Shown here: positions 8,768 through 16,341 of the stretch, one piece after another
Position numbering within the stretch: the first letter of the stretch is position 1
Layout of the letters: each line of letters begins with the position of its first letter
Assembly: GCA_002838185.1 (NCBI GenBank)
Contig: CP017948.1
Coordinates: 558,001-622,000, forward strand
DNA: 64,000 nt
Source of the DNA: Tenericutes bacterium MO-XQ
GTDB lineage: Bacteria; Bacillota_I; Bacilli_A; Acholeplasmatales; Acholeplasmataceae
Reading direction: 5' to 3'
The notes under the pieces: model-generated
What the model was told of the DNA's origin: nothing
What the model saw: the letters and a program-made list of their open reading frames with translations, nothing else
The model's database searches: none
Made by a program: the position numbers and the translations under genes

Positions 8768-8795
8768 TTGACATCTTTTTCATCTATGTTACAAT
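8768..8795 (+). promoter_or_regulatory. Promoter of the lysine riboswitch and ABC importer
   Basis: A consensus TTGACA (8768-8773) and TACAAT (8790-8795) are 16 bases apart. The start would fall near 8802, just before the riboswitch aptamer. Confidence 0.75.
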
Positions 8796-8810
8796 AGTTT
8801 CATACAATTT

Positions 8811-9019
8811 AAGAGCATTTAGAGGTAGCGATGTAGAAGAGTAATTTGTGGAGTCGGCAGACTTTGAAGCAAATGAAAGGCAGCCATCGCCGAATGAATA
8901 TCTTAGGCATAAGATGTTTGTGGGGTTATAAGGAATACTTATGACACTCCTACTATAAGTAGAGGCGCTAATAAAATATTATATTTTATATTGAAGTGTC
9001 CTCTTGGATGCTTTTTTTT
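8811..9019 (+). promoter_or_regulatory. Lysine riboswitch (L box) with expression platform
   Basis: The 374-base gap between the cold-shock gene and the importer holds the L-box core: AGAGG at 8821, GCGATG, AGAGTAATTTG, AAGCAAATGAAAGGCAGCC, CATCGCCGAA (about 8885-8894) and the 3' strand TAGAGGCGC (8960-8968). The expression platform is visible too. The terminator arm and loop CCTCT (9000-9004) can instead pair with AGAGG (8961-8965), and AGTGTC (8995-9000) with GACACT (8943-8948), which would form an antiterminator. Lysine binding should lock the aptamer, free the terminator and switch the importer genes off. The motif was identified by eye. Confidence 0.88.
8994..9019 (+). terminator. Riboswitch-controlled terminator
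   Basis: An 8-bp stem (8994-9001 with 9006-9013, two G-U pairs) and loop TCTT are followed by eight T residues (9012-9019). It lies 31 bases upstream of the importer binding-protein gene. Confidence 0.8.
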
Positions 9020-9050
9020 GTAAAAAAAACAAAGAAAAGAGGAAAAGAGA

Positions 9051-9887
9051 ATGAAAAGAGTTTTTGCATTCGTATTAATTTTGGCTGCTACATTTAGTTT
9101 AGTAGCATGTGGGACATCAAGTGAATTTGATGTTGAGGAAGAAACACAAATTGTTGTAGGTTTAGAGGCTGCTTATGCACCGTTTAACTGGGCTACACCT
9201 GAAACTAACGATTTCACTGTCGAAATCGATGGTCAACCAGGAATGTATGCTGATGGATTTGATGTTGTGATGGCTCAAGAAATTGCAGATGAACTTGGTT
9301 TAGAATTAGTGATCAGAGCAATCGAATGGGATGGACTTATTCCAGCGCTTTTAGCAGGAGAAATTGATTTAATTATCGCTGGTATGTCTCCAACTCCAGA
9401 AAGAGCAGAAACAGTTGCATTTACTGATGAGTATTACAGAAGTGAACAAGTGATGGTCGTTAATGCTGAAGGTGATTATGCTGATGCTACATCTTTAGAT
9501 GATTTCAACGGTGCTAGAGTTGTTGCTCAACTAGGCACTTTACAAGATGATTTAATCGATCAAATCACTGGTGTTAACCATTTAGAAGCATTAAATGATT
9601 ATCCAACATTAACTACAGCACTTATGAATGGTGCAGCAGATGCGTTTGTTGCTGAACTACCAGTTGCGCAAGGTGTTGTTCAATCAAATCCAGAACAATT
9701 TAGTATTGTTAGTTTTGCTGATGGACAAGGCTTTGAAGTAAGTGATGAAGATGTTGTTGTATCAATTGCATTAAGACAAGAAGATGTTACTTTATTAGGA
9801 TTAATTAATGACATTTTAGCAACTATTTCTACTGAAACAAGAAATGCTTATATGGAAGCAGCATTAGGTAGACAACCACAATCATGA
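9051..9887 (+). CDS. ABC importer substrate-binding lipoprotein (polar amino acid, probably lysine)
   Basis: A 278-residue family 3 (polar amino acid) binding protein. The first 20 residues are a lipoprotein signal ending in LVAC, so Cys20 should be lipidated and the protein held on the outer face of the membrane. Family marks are GLEAAYAPFNW, GFDVVMAQEIADEL, GLIPALLAGEIDLIIAGMSPTPERAE and QLGTLQDDLI. The lysine riboswitch just upstream makes lysine the likely substrate; sequence alone would not separate it from other amino acids. A good AAGAGGAAAAGAG leader precedes ATG 9051. It overlaps the permease gene by 4 bases. Confidence 0.9.
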   Translation: MKRVFAFVLILAATFSLVACGTSSEFDVEEETQIVVGLEAAYAPFNWATPETNDFTVEIDGQPGMYADGFDVVMAQEIADELGLELVIRAIEWDGLIPALLAGEIDLIIAGMSPTPERAETVAFTDEYYRSEQVMVVNAEGDYADATSLDDFNGARVVAQLGTLQDDLIDQITGVNHLEALNDYPTLTTALMNGAADAFVAELPVAQGVVQSNPEQFSIVSFADGQGFEVSDEDVVVSIALRQEDVTLLGLINDILATISTETRNAYMEAALGRQPQS

Positions 9888-10636
9888 TTTATCAAACACT
9901 TCCTTCTAGAGATGCATTCTTTGAAACGGTATGGTATTTAGTAGATACTTATGGATCGTTTTTTATAAGAGGTATCATCATTACGCTATTATTATCGGTA
10001 GTAGGAACCGTAGGGGGATTTATATTATCCCTCTTTTTGACGGTTATTAGAACTGCTGAAATCGATCAAAAAAGAGATCACTTAGTAAAAAAGATCTTTG
10101 TTAAAATTGGTCATTACATGACGAATTTTTATGTGACAATTTTTAGAGGTACACCCATGATTGTACAAGCCATGATCTTTTATTATGGTGTATCAAGATT
10201 ACAACTTGCTTGGTGGACACCGCTTGTTGCTGGGTTAACTGTTGTTACATTAAATACCACTGCATATATTGCTGAGGTGATTAGAAGTGGTATTAATGGC
10301 ATTGATAAAGGACAGATGGAAGCTGCGAGATCTTTAGGATTTTCAAGAAGAAAAGGGATGTTTTTAATTGTCATGCCACAAGCCATCAAAAATTCTTTGC
10401 CTGCCATTGGTAATGAGTTTATCGTTAATTTAAAAGATACAGCTGTACTTTCTGTTATAGGTGTATCTGAACTCTTTAGAGCAACTCAACTTGCAACTGC
10501 ACCAAACTATAGAACAACCGAAGGATTCTTTATTGCTGCGATTATGTATTTATTACTAACTTATGTAACAAGTAAAGTAGTTAATCATCTAGAGAAAAGA
10601 AAACCTAATCAGAAGAAGGTGACTCAACATGTCTAA
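9884..10636 (+). CDS. ABC importer permease (polar amino acid, probably lysine)
   Basis: A 250-residue HisM/GlnP-type inner-membrane permease with about five membrane segments. The first is [19 protein letters not shown]. The loop that contacts the ATPase is visible as [23 protein letters not shown], and [11 protein letters not shown] is a conserved family stretch. The 4-base overlap (ATGA) with the binding protein and the 8-base overlap with the ATPase gene show one coupled operon. Control is expected to come from the lysine riboswitch 0.9 kb upstream. Confidence 0.92.
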   Translation: MIYQTLPSRDAFFETVWYLVDTYGSFFIRGIIITLLLSVVGTVGGFILSLFLTVIRTAEIDQKRDHLVKKIFVKIGHYMTNFYVTIFRGTPMIVQAMIFYYGVSRLQLAWWTPLVAGLTVVTLNTTAYIAEVIRSGINGIDKGQMEAARSLGFSRRKGMFLIVMPQAIKNSLPAIGNEFIVNLKDTAVLSVIGVSELFRATQLATAPNYRTTEGFFIAAIMYLLLTYVTSKVVNHLEKRKPNQKKVTQHV

Positions 10637-11369
10637 TGTTATTTTAGAGATAAAAAATATCCATAAAAAATTTGATGATCAACTTGTGTTAAATGGAATC
10701 AATTTAGAGATTCATGAAAAAGAAGTTGTTAGCATCATTGGATCTTCTGGATCAGGAAAAACAACGTTACTTAGATGTTTGAATTTATTAAATGAACCAG
10801 ATGATGGACACATCTATTTTTTAGGTGATGATTTAATGGATCAAAAGACTGATATTGATCACTTAAGAATGCATATGGGTATGGTTTTTCAATCATTTAA
10901 TTTATTTCAAAATAAAACTGTTTTAGAAAACTGTACATTAGCACCAATTAAACTTCTAAACATGGATAAACAAAGTACAGAAAAACTTGCAATGAATTTA
11001 TTAGAAAAAGTAGGGATGAGAGATTTTGCACATCAAGCTGTAACATTATTATCTGGTGGACAAAAACAAAGGGTTGCAATCGCTAGAGCACTAGCTATGA
11101 ATCCTAAAATTATGCTTTTTGATGAGCCAACAAGTGCACTTGACCCTGAGATGGTTGGTGAAGTATTACAAGTCATTAAAAAACTTGCATTAGAAGGCAT
11201 GACTATGGTCATCGTTACCCATGAAATGGGCTTTGCAAAAGAAGTATCTGATCGAGTTGTTTTTATGGACCAAGGCATTATCCTTGAGATAGGAACACCT
11301 AAGCAAATATTTGAATCACCAAAAGAAGAAAGAACACAAGCTTTTTTAAAGAGATTTGTGAAAAATTGA
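10629..11369 (+). CDS. ABC importer ATPase (polar amino acid, probably lysine)
   Basis: A 246-residue ATPase of the GlnQ/HisP group. Walker A is GSSGSGKTT (residues 38-46), then Q-loop MVFQSFNLF, signature [15 protein letters not shown], Walker [13 protein letters not shown] and the switch His in VTHEMG. It energises uptake through the adjacent permease. The gene overlaps the permease by 8 bases; its ribosome site AGAAGAAGGTGA is inside the permease end. A terminator overlaps its stop codon, closing the operon. Confidence 0.95.
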   Translation: MSNVILEIKNIHKKFDDQLVLNGINLEIHEKEVVSIIGSSGSGKTTLLRCLNLLNEPDDGHIYFLGDDLMDQKTDIDHLRMHMGMVFQSFNLFQNKTVLENCTLAPIKLLNMDKQSTEKLAMNLLEKVGMRDFAHQAVTLLSGGQKQRVAIARALAMNPKIMLFDEPTSALDPEMVGEVLQVIKKLALEGMTMVIVTHEMGFAKEVSDRVVFMDQGIILEIGTPKQIFESPKEERTQAFLKRFVKN

Positions 11370-11398
11370 AACACTTTGTGAAAAAGTGTTTTTCTTTT
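11369..11398 (+). terminator. Terminator of the amino-acid importer operon
   Basis: A perfect 9-bp stem AAACACTTT/AAAGTGTTT (11369-11377 with 11383-11391) is followed by TTCTTTT. Confidence 0.85.
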
Positions 11399-11406
11399 AT
11401 ACGTTG

Positions 11407-11436
11407 TTGTCTATGTGAGCGCTTTTATGATATAAT
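11407..11436 (+). promoter_or_regulatory. Promoter of the Fic gene, with a cre-like spacer
   Basis: TATAAT at 11431-11436 is preceded by TGA, an extended -10. TTGTCT at 11407-11412 is 18 bases upstream. The spacer holds TGTGAGCGCTTTTA (11414-11427), which matches 12 of 14 positions of the cre consensus. Confidence 0.6.
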
Positions 11437-11463
11437 GAGTTCAAAGATGGGAGCGTTGATATT

Positions 11464-12189
11464 ATGGAGAAAGATCTATTAGAAGTAGAGCGTAAGCATC
11501 TAAGTAATGTCTTAAAAGAATGCGATGAAAAACAAGTGAATGACATGGAAGAAAAATTCGCATTGACATATACTTATGATGCAGTTGGTATGGGAGAAAA
11601 CAGAATTCCCTATGAAGATGTAAAACGACTAAGCCAAGCTAAAGCTCTACTTGAGTATTGTGAAAGAGAACAAAAAGAAATCTTAAATCATCTTAAAGCT
11701 TATCAGTTTATGAAAAAAGAAGCAAAATCTGGTAAATCATTTGATGAAGAAAAACTCAAAGATATCCATGAGATTTTAGTGGAAGGTATTTTCCAAGGTG
11801 GATGTTATCGTAATGTTAATATAAATATCTTTGGTGCAACACACCAACCACCGGATCATGTAAAAGTATATGATCGTATGGCTAAATTCTTTAGAAATTT
11901 AGGACAATTTGAAGGTACACCATTAGAAATAGCAACATACGCACATGCAAGTATTGCTAAAATTCATCCTTTTGTGGATGCCAACGGTAGACTTGCAAAA
12001 CTGGTATTAAATTATTTCCTAATGAAAAACGACTTTTTGCCAATTTCTATACCACTGGAATTACGTGAAACATATATAGAAAAACTTGAAATATTTAAAA
12101 CTGAAAAAGATTTAAATCCATTAAAGGATTTCTTCAAAGAACTACTCATCAAACGCTACGAAGAAGTCTTAAAAGAATTAGACATTTGA
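11464..12189 (+). CDS. Fic-domain protein (putative AMPylator), single gene
   Basis: A 241-residue Fic/Doc fold protein. Family members transfer AMP or other nucleotide parts to target hydroxyls. The core motif is HPFVDANGRLAK (H168 to K179): the catalytic His, acidic residue and NGR anion hole are kept, but the last Arg of the usual HxFx(D/E)GNGRxxR is Lys and the first Gly is Ala. The upstream segment TYDAVGMGEN replaces the usual inhibitory helix motif (S/T)xxxE(G/N): E-N is kept but the Ser/Thr four residues earlier is Val. No antitoxin gene is adjacent. It is a monocistronic unit between its own promoter and terminator. The target is unknown. Confidence 0.88.
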   Translation: MEKDLLEVERKHLSNVLKECDEKQVNDMEEKFALTYTYDAVGMGENRIPYEDVKRLSQAKALLEYCEREQKEILNHLKAYQFMKKEAKSGKSFDEEKLKDIHEILVEGIFQGGCYRNVNINIFGATHQPPDHVKVYDRMAKFFRNLGQFEGTPLEIATYAHASIAKIHPFVDANGRLAKLVLNYFLMKNDFLPISIPLELRETYIEKLEIFKTEKDLNPLKDFFKELLIKRYEEVLKELDI

Positions 12190-12212
12190 GTGCTTAATTG
12201 CACTCTTTTTTT
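12188..12212 (+). terminator. Terminator of the Fic gene
   Basis: A 6-bp stem GAGTGC/GCACTC (12188-12193 with 12200-12205) overlaps the TGA stop and is followed by seven T residues. Confidence 0.85.
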
Positions 12213-12258
12213 CGTGCTTTTTATCATAATATATGATAAAATATAAGAAGGTGATGAC

Positions 12259-13098
12259 ATGTCAATAAAAATAGGTGAAACGCAAAAATTAAGAGTTGAT
12301 CGAAAAACAGACATCGGATATATGCTAACAAGCGATAAAGATGAAGTCTTTCTACATTTCAATGAAAGTTTGCATCAAACATTAAATCCAGGTGATTTAG
12401 TTGATGCATTTTTATATTTAGACCATAAAGGTAGAGTGGCTGCAACCTTAAAAACAGCCTATTTGTCAGTTGAACGACCGGCATTTTTAGATGTTAAGGA
12501 TGTTCATCCCCAATTGGGGGTATTTCTAGACATGGGTATATCGAAAGATTTACTATTATCAAAAGATGATTTGCCATTTGATAAAGCTTTGTGGCCAATC
12601 GTTGGAGACAAAGTATATGTTAGTCTTTATGTTAAGGGCAAAATGGTTGCTAAAATAGCAAACAAATCAGATATAATGCTTGAACCAGAAACTGTCTTAA
12701 AACCTAAAGATAAGATTGAATGCTATGTTTACCAAATTGGTAAGATTGGATTAAATTTACTTTCTTTAGAAGGACATCAAATTTTTGTCCATGAATCCAT
12801 GTATCAAGGTAAACATCGACTTGGTCAAAAAGAAGATGTGACCATTACATTTATATCTGAAAAAGGGATTAATGGATCTTTGATTGAACAAAAAGAAGTC
12901 AAATTATTTGAAGATGCTAATATAATCCTATCGCATTTAATTAGATATGGAGATTTAGATTTAGATTCTAATAGTTCTCCAGAAGATATTAATCAAGTGT
13001 TTGACATGAGTAAAAAAGCATTTAAGCGAGCACTTGGACATTTATACAAAGAACGTAAAATTGATTTTGTAGATGGAAAAACGAAGTTGGTGAAATAA
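12259..13098 (+). CDS. cvfB: CvfB/YitL-like S1-domain RNA-binding protein
   Basis: A 279-residue protein of the CvfB family: tandem S1-like OB folds followed by a winged helix. The first repeat starts GETQKLRVDRKTDIGYML, with EVFLHFNE as an S1 strand. The second contains GVFLDMGISKDLLLSKDDLP, a family hallmark, and the third IGLNLLSLEGHQIFVHES. The C-terminal 60 residues (DLDLDSNSSPEDINQVFDMSKKAFKRALGHLYKE) fit the winged helix. CvfB in staphylococci affects virulence gene expression through RNA binding; here its targets are unknown. Start ATG 12259 follows AGAAGGTGATGAC. It is followed after 1 base by the next gene. Confidence 0.85.
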   Translation: MSIKIGETQKLRVDRKTDIGYMLTSDKDEVFLHFNESLHQTLNPGDLVDAFLYLDHKGRVAATLKTAYLSVERPAFLDVKDVHPQLGVFLDMGISKDLLLSKDDLPFDKALWPIVGDKVYVSLYVKGKMVAKIANKSDIMLEPETVLKPKDKIECYVYQIGKIGLNLLSLEGHQIFVHESMYQGKHRLGQKEDVTITFISEKGINGSLIEQKEVKLFEDANIILSHLIRYGDLDLDSNSSPEDINQVFDMSKKAFKRALGHLYKERKIDFVDGKTKLVK

Positions 13099-13099
13099 G

Positions 13100-13468
13100 A
13101 TGAGCGAAAGAAAAGAAAAAGATCCTTTTGCAGAATATGATAAGTTTTGGGATGAACTTAATGAAATAGATGAAATCAAAGATGATGAAGACTTTTTCAA
13201 AGACAAGAGAAGACAAAAACCATATTCATTCGAATCATATTATAAAGAAACAAAAAAAGATGGTTACTATACTCACAATAATGCCGCTGCTAAATGGATT
13301 ATTGGTTTCATGGCTTTCTTTTTCTTGGGTATAGGATTGATTACCTTTTTTACAATCGCTGATTTCGGGTTTGGAATGTCACTCTTTTTTCCTATAAGAG
13401 TTATATTCTTCTTTATCTTTTTTGTCACAATCGTATCATTTATAATAAGAAAAGCAAAATACAAATAG
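13100..13468 (+). CDS. Small two-helix membrane protein, unknown
   Basis: A 122-residue protein not recognised. Residues 1-62 are very charged and rich in Asp, Glu and Lys; residues 63-120 hold two hydrophobic helices (about 64-86, AAKWIIGFMAFFFLGIGLITF, and 95-115), ending in RKAKYK. The acidic N-terminus should face the cytoplasm. It starts 1 base after cvfB and ends 12 bases before proS, so it is inside an operon. The protein itself gives no functional clue. Confidence 0.7.
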   Translation: MSERKEKDPFAEYDKFWDELNEIDEIKDDEDFFKDKRRQKPYSFESYYKETKKDGYYTHNNAAAKWIIGFMAFFFLGIGLITFFTIADFGFGMSLFFPIRVIFFFIFFVTIVSFIIRKAKYK

Positions 13469-13480
13469 TAAGGTGAAATT

Positions 13481-14911
13481 ATGAGTCAAAATAAATTAGT
13501 AGAAAACGTAACATCAAGAGATCAAGACTTTGCTCAATGGTATACAGATTTATGCCTTAAAGCAGAGCTTATGGATTATAGTGATGTTAAAGGGTTCATT
13601 ATATATCGTCCTTATGGTTATGCCATTTGGGAAGGTATTCAAAAATATTTAGATCGTAGGTTTAAAGAAACTGGTCATGAAAATGTATATATGCCTTTAG
13701 TGATTCCAGAATCTTTATTTGAAAAAGAAAAAGAGCATGTTGAAGGGTTTGCTCCTGAGACAGCAATGATTACAACTACAGGTGTTGAAGATCTAGCAGA
13801 ACGATTAATTGTTAGACCGACTTCAGAAACACTTTTTTGTACACATTATCAAAAAATCGTAAACTCATACAGAGATTTACCTAAAAAATATAATCAATGG
13901 TGTAGCGTGGTGCGTTGGGAAAAAACAACTCGTCCATTTTTGCGTGGTAAAGAATTTTTATGGCAAGAAGGACATACAGTTCACCATAGCGAAGCAGAAG
14001 CAAGAAAAGAAACATTAGATATCCTTGATATTTATTATGATTTAGGTAAAGAATTATTAGCGATACCTTTTGTAACTGGTAGAAAAACAGAAAAAGAAAA
14101 ATTTGCTGGTGCTGTAGAAACATATTCCATTGAAGCACTGATGCATGATGGTCAAGCATTACAATCAGGAACGACACATTATTTTGGACAAGAGTTTTCG
14201 AAAGCTTTTGATATCAAGTTCCAAGATGAAAAAAACAAAATAGAATATGCTTATCAAACGTCTTGGGGTGTTTCAACACGTTTAATTGGAGCAATCATCA
14301 TGGTTCATGGCGATGATGAAGGTTTAGTATTACCACCTTACATTGCGCCTAATCAAATCGTTATCATTCCAATTCAAGGCAAAAAAGAAAATGTTAAAGA
14401 AGCAACTCAAAAATTATATCAATCATTAAAAGATCTAGGGTATCGTGTCATTGTAGATGATTCTAATAAATCTCCAGGTTGGAAATTTAGTGAGTATGAA
14501 ATGAAAGGTGTTCCAGTTCGTATTGAAGTTGGGCCACGTGATTTAGAAAGAAATGAAGTTGTTGTCGTAACTAGACATGATCGCAAAAAACAAGCTTATC
14601 AAGTTGAAGATGTTGCATCAAATATGGAAAACATCTTAAAAAATATGCATGATACCATGTATTTAAATGCATTAAATCATGTAAATAATAATACATATGA
14701 AGCTAAGACATATGATGAATTTAAAGCATATATCAAAAAAGGTGGATATGTAGCATTAAGCATTTCAGGTGAAGAAGCAGAACTTAAAATTAAAGAAGAT
14801 ACAACAGCAACAGCTAGAGTGATACCATTTGAACAAAAACTAATTACTGATGTTTGTCCTGTCACAGGAAAAAAAGCAGTACAAACTGTCTGGTTTGCGC
14901 GTGCATATTAG
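13481..14911 (+). CDS. proS: Prolyl-tRNA synthetase, short archaeal/eukaryote-like type
   Basis: A 476-residue class II ProRS, which charges tRNA-Pro. It is the short form without the editing insertion of the long bacterial enzyme, as in Mycoplasma and archaea. Motif 2 region is VVRWEKTTRPFLRGKEFLWQEGHT; RPTSET marks the proline/ATP pocket; motif 3 is SWGVSTRLIGAIIMVHGDDEG. The anticodon-binding domain follows (about 285-390) and a C-terminal zinc-ribbon-like domain remains in part (DVCPVTGKKA). Start ATG 13481 follows AAGGTGAAATT. Confidence 0.96.
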   Translation: MSQNKLVENVTSRDQDFAQWYTDLCLKAELMDYSDVKGFIIYRPYGYAIWEGIQKYLDRRFKETGHENVYMPLVIPESLFEKEKEHVEGFAPETAMITTTGVEDLAERLIVRPTSETLFCTHYQKIVNSYRDLPKKYNQWCSVVRWEKTTRPFLRGKEFLWQEGHTVHHSEAEARKETLDILDIYYDLGKELLAIPFVTGRKTEKEKFAGAVETYSIEALMHDGQALQSGTTHYFGQEFSKAFDIKFQDEKNKIEYAYQTSWGVSTRLIGAIIMVHGDDEGLVLPPYIAPNQIVIIPIQGKKENVKEATQKLYQSLKDLGYRVIVDDSNKSPGWKFSEYEMKGVPVRIEVGPRDLERNEVVVVTRHDRKKQAYQVEDVASNMENILKNMHDTMYLNALNHVNNNTYEAKTYDEFKAYIKKGGYVALSISGEEAELKIKEDTTATARVIPFEQKLITDVCPVTGKKAVQTVWFARAY

Positions 14912-14919
14912 GATTTTTG

Positions 14920-14928
14920 TGATATAAT
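14920..14928 (+). promoter_or_regulatory. Extended -10 promoter of the V-ATPase operon
   Basis: TGATATAAT is an ideal extended -10 between proS and the first ATPase gene. No good -35 hexamer is visible at 16-18 bases, which is common for extended -10 promoters. Confidence 0.6.
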
Positions 14929-14961
14929 GGTAAACGTTGGAAAAATAATGAGGTGAGTTTT

Positions 14962-15273
14962 ATGCACAATTCAATTATTAAAGATACGATACAATTAGAA
15001 AAAGAAGCAAGAGAAAAAATTGAAGCATTAAAAAAAGAAAAAGAACATTTAGATGAGCTTCTAAAAAGCGAGACAAAAGAGCTTAAAGATGTTTATGAAA
15101 AAGAAAACAAAAAAGTGATCAGTGAACGCAAGGAAGCTTATCAAAAAGAAATAGAAACACGTCAAAAGAAAGAAAAAGACACCTACGAAAAGACATTAAA
15201 AGACATTCAAAAATTATATAAAGAACAAAAAGAAAAGTGGATTGAAGAAATTTATGAAGCTTGCATTAAATAA
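14962..15273 (+). CDS. ntpF: V-type ATPase peripheral-stalk subunit (NtpF/G/H type)
   Basis: A 103-residue, highly charged, all-helical coiled coil (repeated KEK/EKE patterns) of the type that pairs with subunit E to make the peripheral stalk of V/A-type ATPases. Sequence similarity is weak by nature, so the call rests on length, composition and its place as first gene of the ATPase operon. Start choice: a GTG at 14953 is in frame, but it lies inside the ribosome site GAGGTGAG; the ATG at 14962, 5 bases after that site, is the better start. subunit C follows after 20 bases. Confidence 0.75.
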   Translation: MHNSIIKDTIQLEKEAREKIEALKKEKEHLDELLKSETKELKDVYEKENKKVISERKEAYQKEIETRQKKEKDTYEKTLKDIQKLYKEQKEKWIEEIYEACIK

Positions 15274-15293
15274 TAGCAAGAAGGTGAATTCTT

Positions 15294-16331
15294 ATGAGTT
15301 CTTGGTCTAATAATGCAATTATTACCAAAGCTAAATCCATGTATGGGCGATTTCTAAAACCTTCTGATTATGATAAACTGATCAAATTTCATGCACTTCC
15401 TGATTTGGTTGGATTCTTGAAAAAGCATCCCCATTATCAAGAAGTCTTAAAAGATGTTTCAGAAGCAACCGTGCATCGTGGGAACTTAGAATCTTTAATT
15501 CGTAAAAATTTGTTTGATCAAGTGATTAAACTCATCAAAACAGTCTATTCTAAAGATTCAGAATATTATGAATTAAATATTCTTAAACAAGAACACGAAA
15601 TCATATTATCAATTATAAGAACTTTTATTTCTGATGATACAGAAGATCAAAAAGGTAAATTACCTTACTTTTTTGACGTTCATACAGATTTAGATATGAA
15701 AAAATTGATAAAAGTTACAAGTTTTGAAGAATTGTTACTCGCATTAGAAAATACACATTATGAAGACATTTTAAAACCATACTATACAGAAAATAAAGAT
15801 AACATTAGATATCTTGATATCGAGCATGCTTTAGAGGCTTATTATTATGATGAAGCATTTAGACGTATCGAAAAACATTATAGTGGGTCATTAAAAAAAG
15901 ATTTAGAAAGTATTTACCAAACGAAAATTGAGTTGGGTAATATTACAAAAATTTATCGTTTGAAAAAATTTTATCAAGCTGATCCAATGACGATTAAAGG
16001 TGTATTGATTACTGAACATAGTCGTCTCAAGGAAAAGAAGATTGATGAAATGATTGCGTTAAAAAATCCTGATGACATTTTAAAATATTTGTCAAAATCA
16101 GAGTATCAAAGATATACAAACGATAAAGACTATGTATACATCGAGTATTATGCTGGTCAAATTCGTTACGAGTTAGCTAAAAAGTTTATGTATTTTTCAA
16201 CTGATGTACCAAAGGTTTATACGGCTTTCATTACATTAGCTGAAATAGAAATAGAAAATATCACCAACATTATCGAAGGTATTAGATACCAAGTGAGTGA
16301 AGGCGAAATTAAACAAATGTTAATTTATTAG
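15294..16331 (+). CDS. ntpC: V-type ATPase subunit C (d-like)
   Basis: A 345-residue NtpC/AtpC-family protein, the funnel-like socket that joins the central stalk to the membrane K ring. It starts NNAIITKAKSMYGRFL and has LPDLVGFLKKH, NLESLIRKNLF and DIEHALEAYYYDEAF, which fit the threefold helical repeat of the family. The length is normal. It precedes subunit I here; in Enterococcus the C gene comes after K and E, so this order differs. Confidence 0.9.
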   Translation: MSSWSNNAIITKAKSMYGRFLKPSDYDKLIKFHALPDLVGFLKKHPHYQEVLKDVSEATVHRGNLESLIRKNLFDQVIKLIKTVYSKDSEYYELNILKQEHEIILSIIRTFISDDTEDQKGKLPYFFDVHTDLDMKKLIKVTSFEELLLALENTHYEDILKPYYTENKDNIRYLDIEHALEAYYYDEAFRRIEKHYSGSLKKDLESIYQTKIELGNITKIYRLKKFYQADPMTIKGVLITEHSRLKEKKIDEMIALKNPDDILKYLSKSEYQRYTNDKDYVYIEYYAGQIRYELAKKFMYFSTDVPKVYTAFITLAEIEIENITNIIEGIRYQVSEGEIKQMLIY

Positions 16332-16341
16332 GAGGCATAAA

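Noticed and set aside
13881-14177. Minus-strand open frame of 98 codons inside proS
   Set aside because: proS is a clear, well-conserved gene on the plus strand; the antisense frame has no family features.
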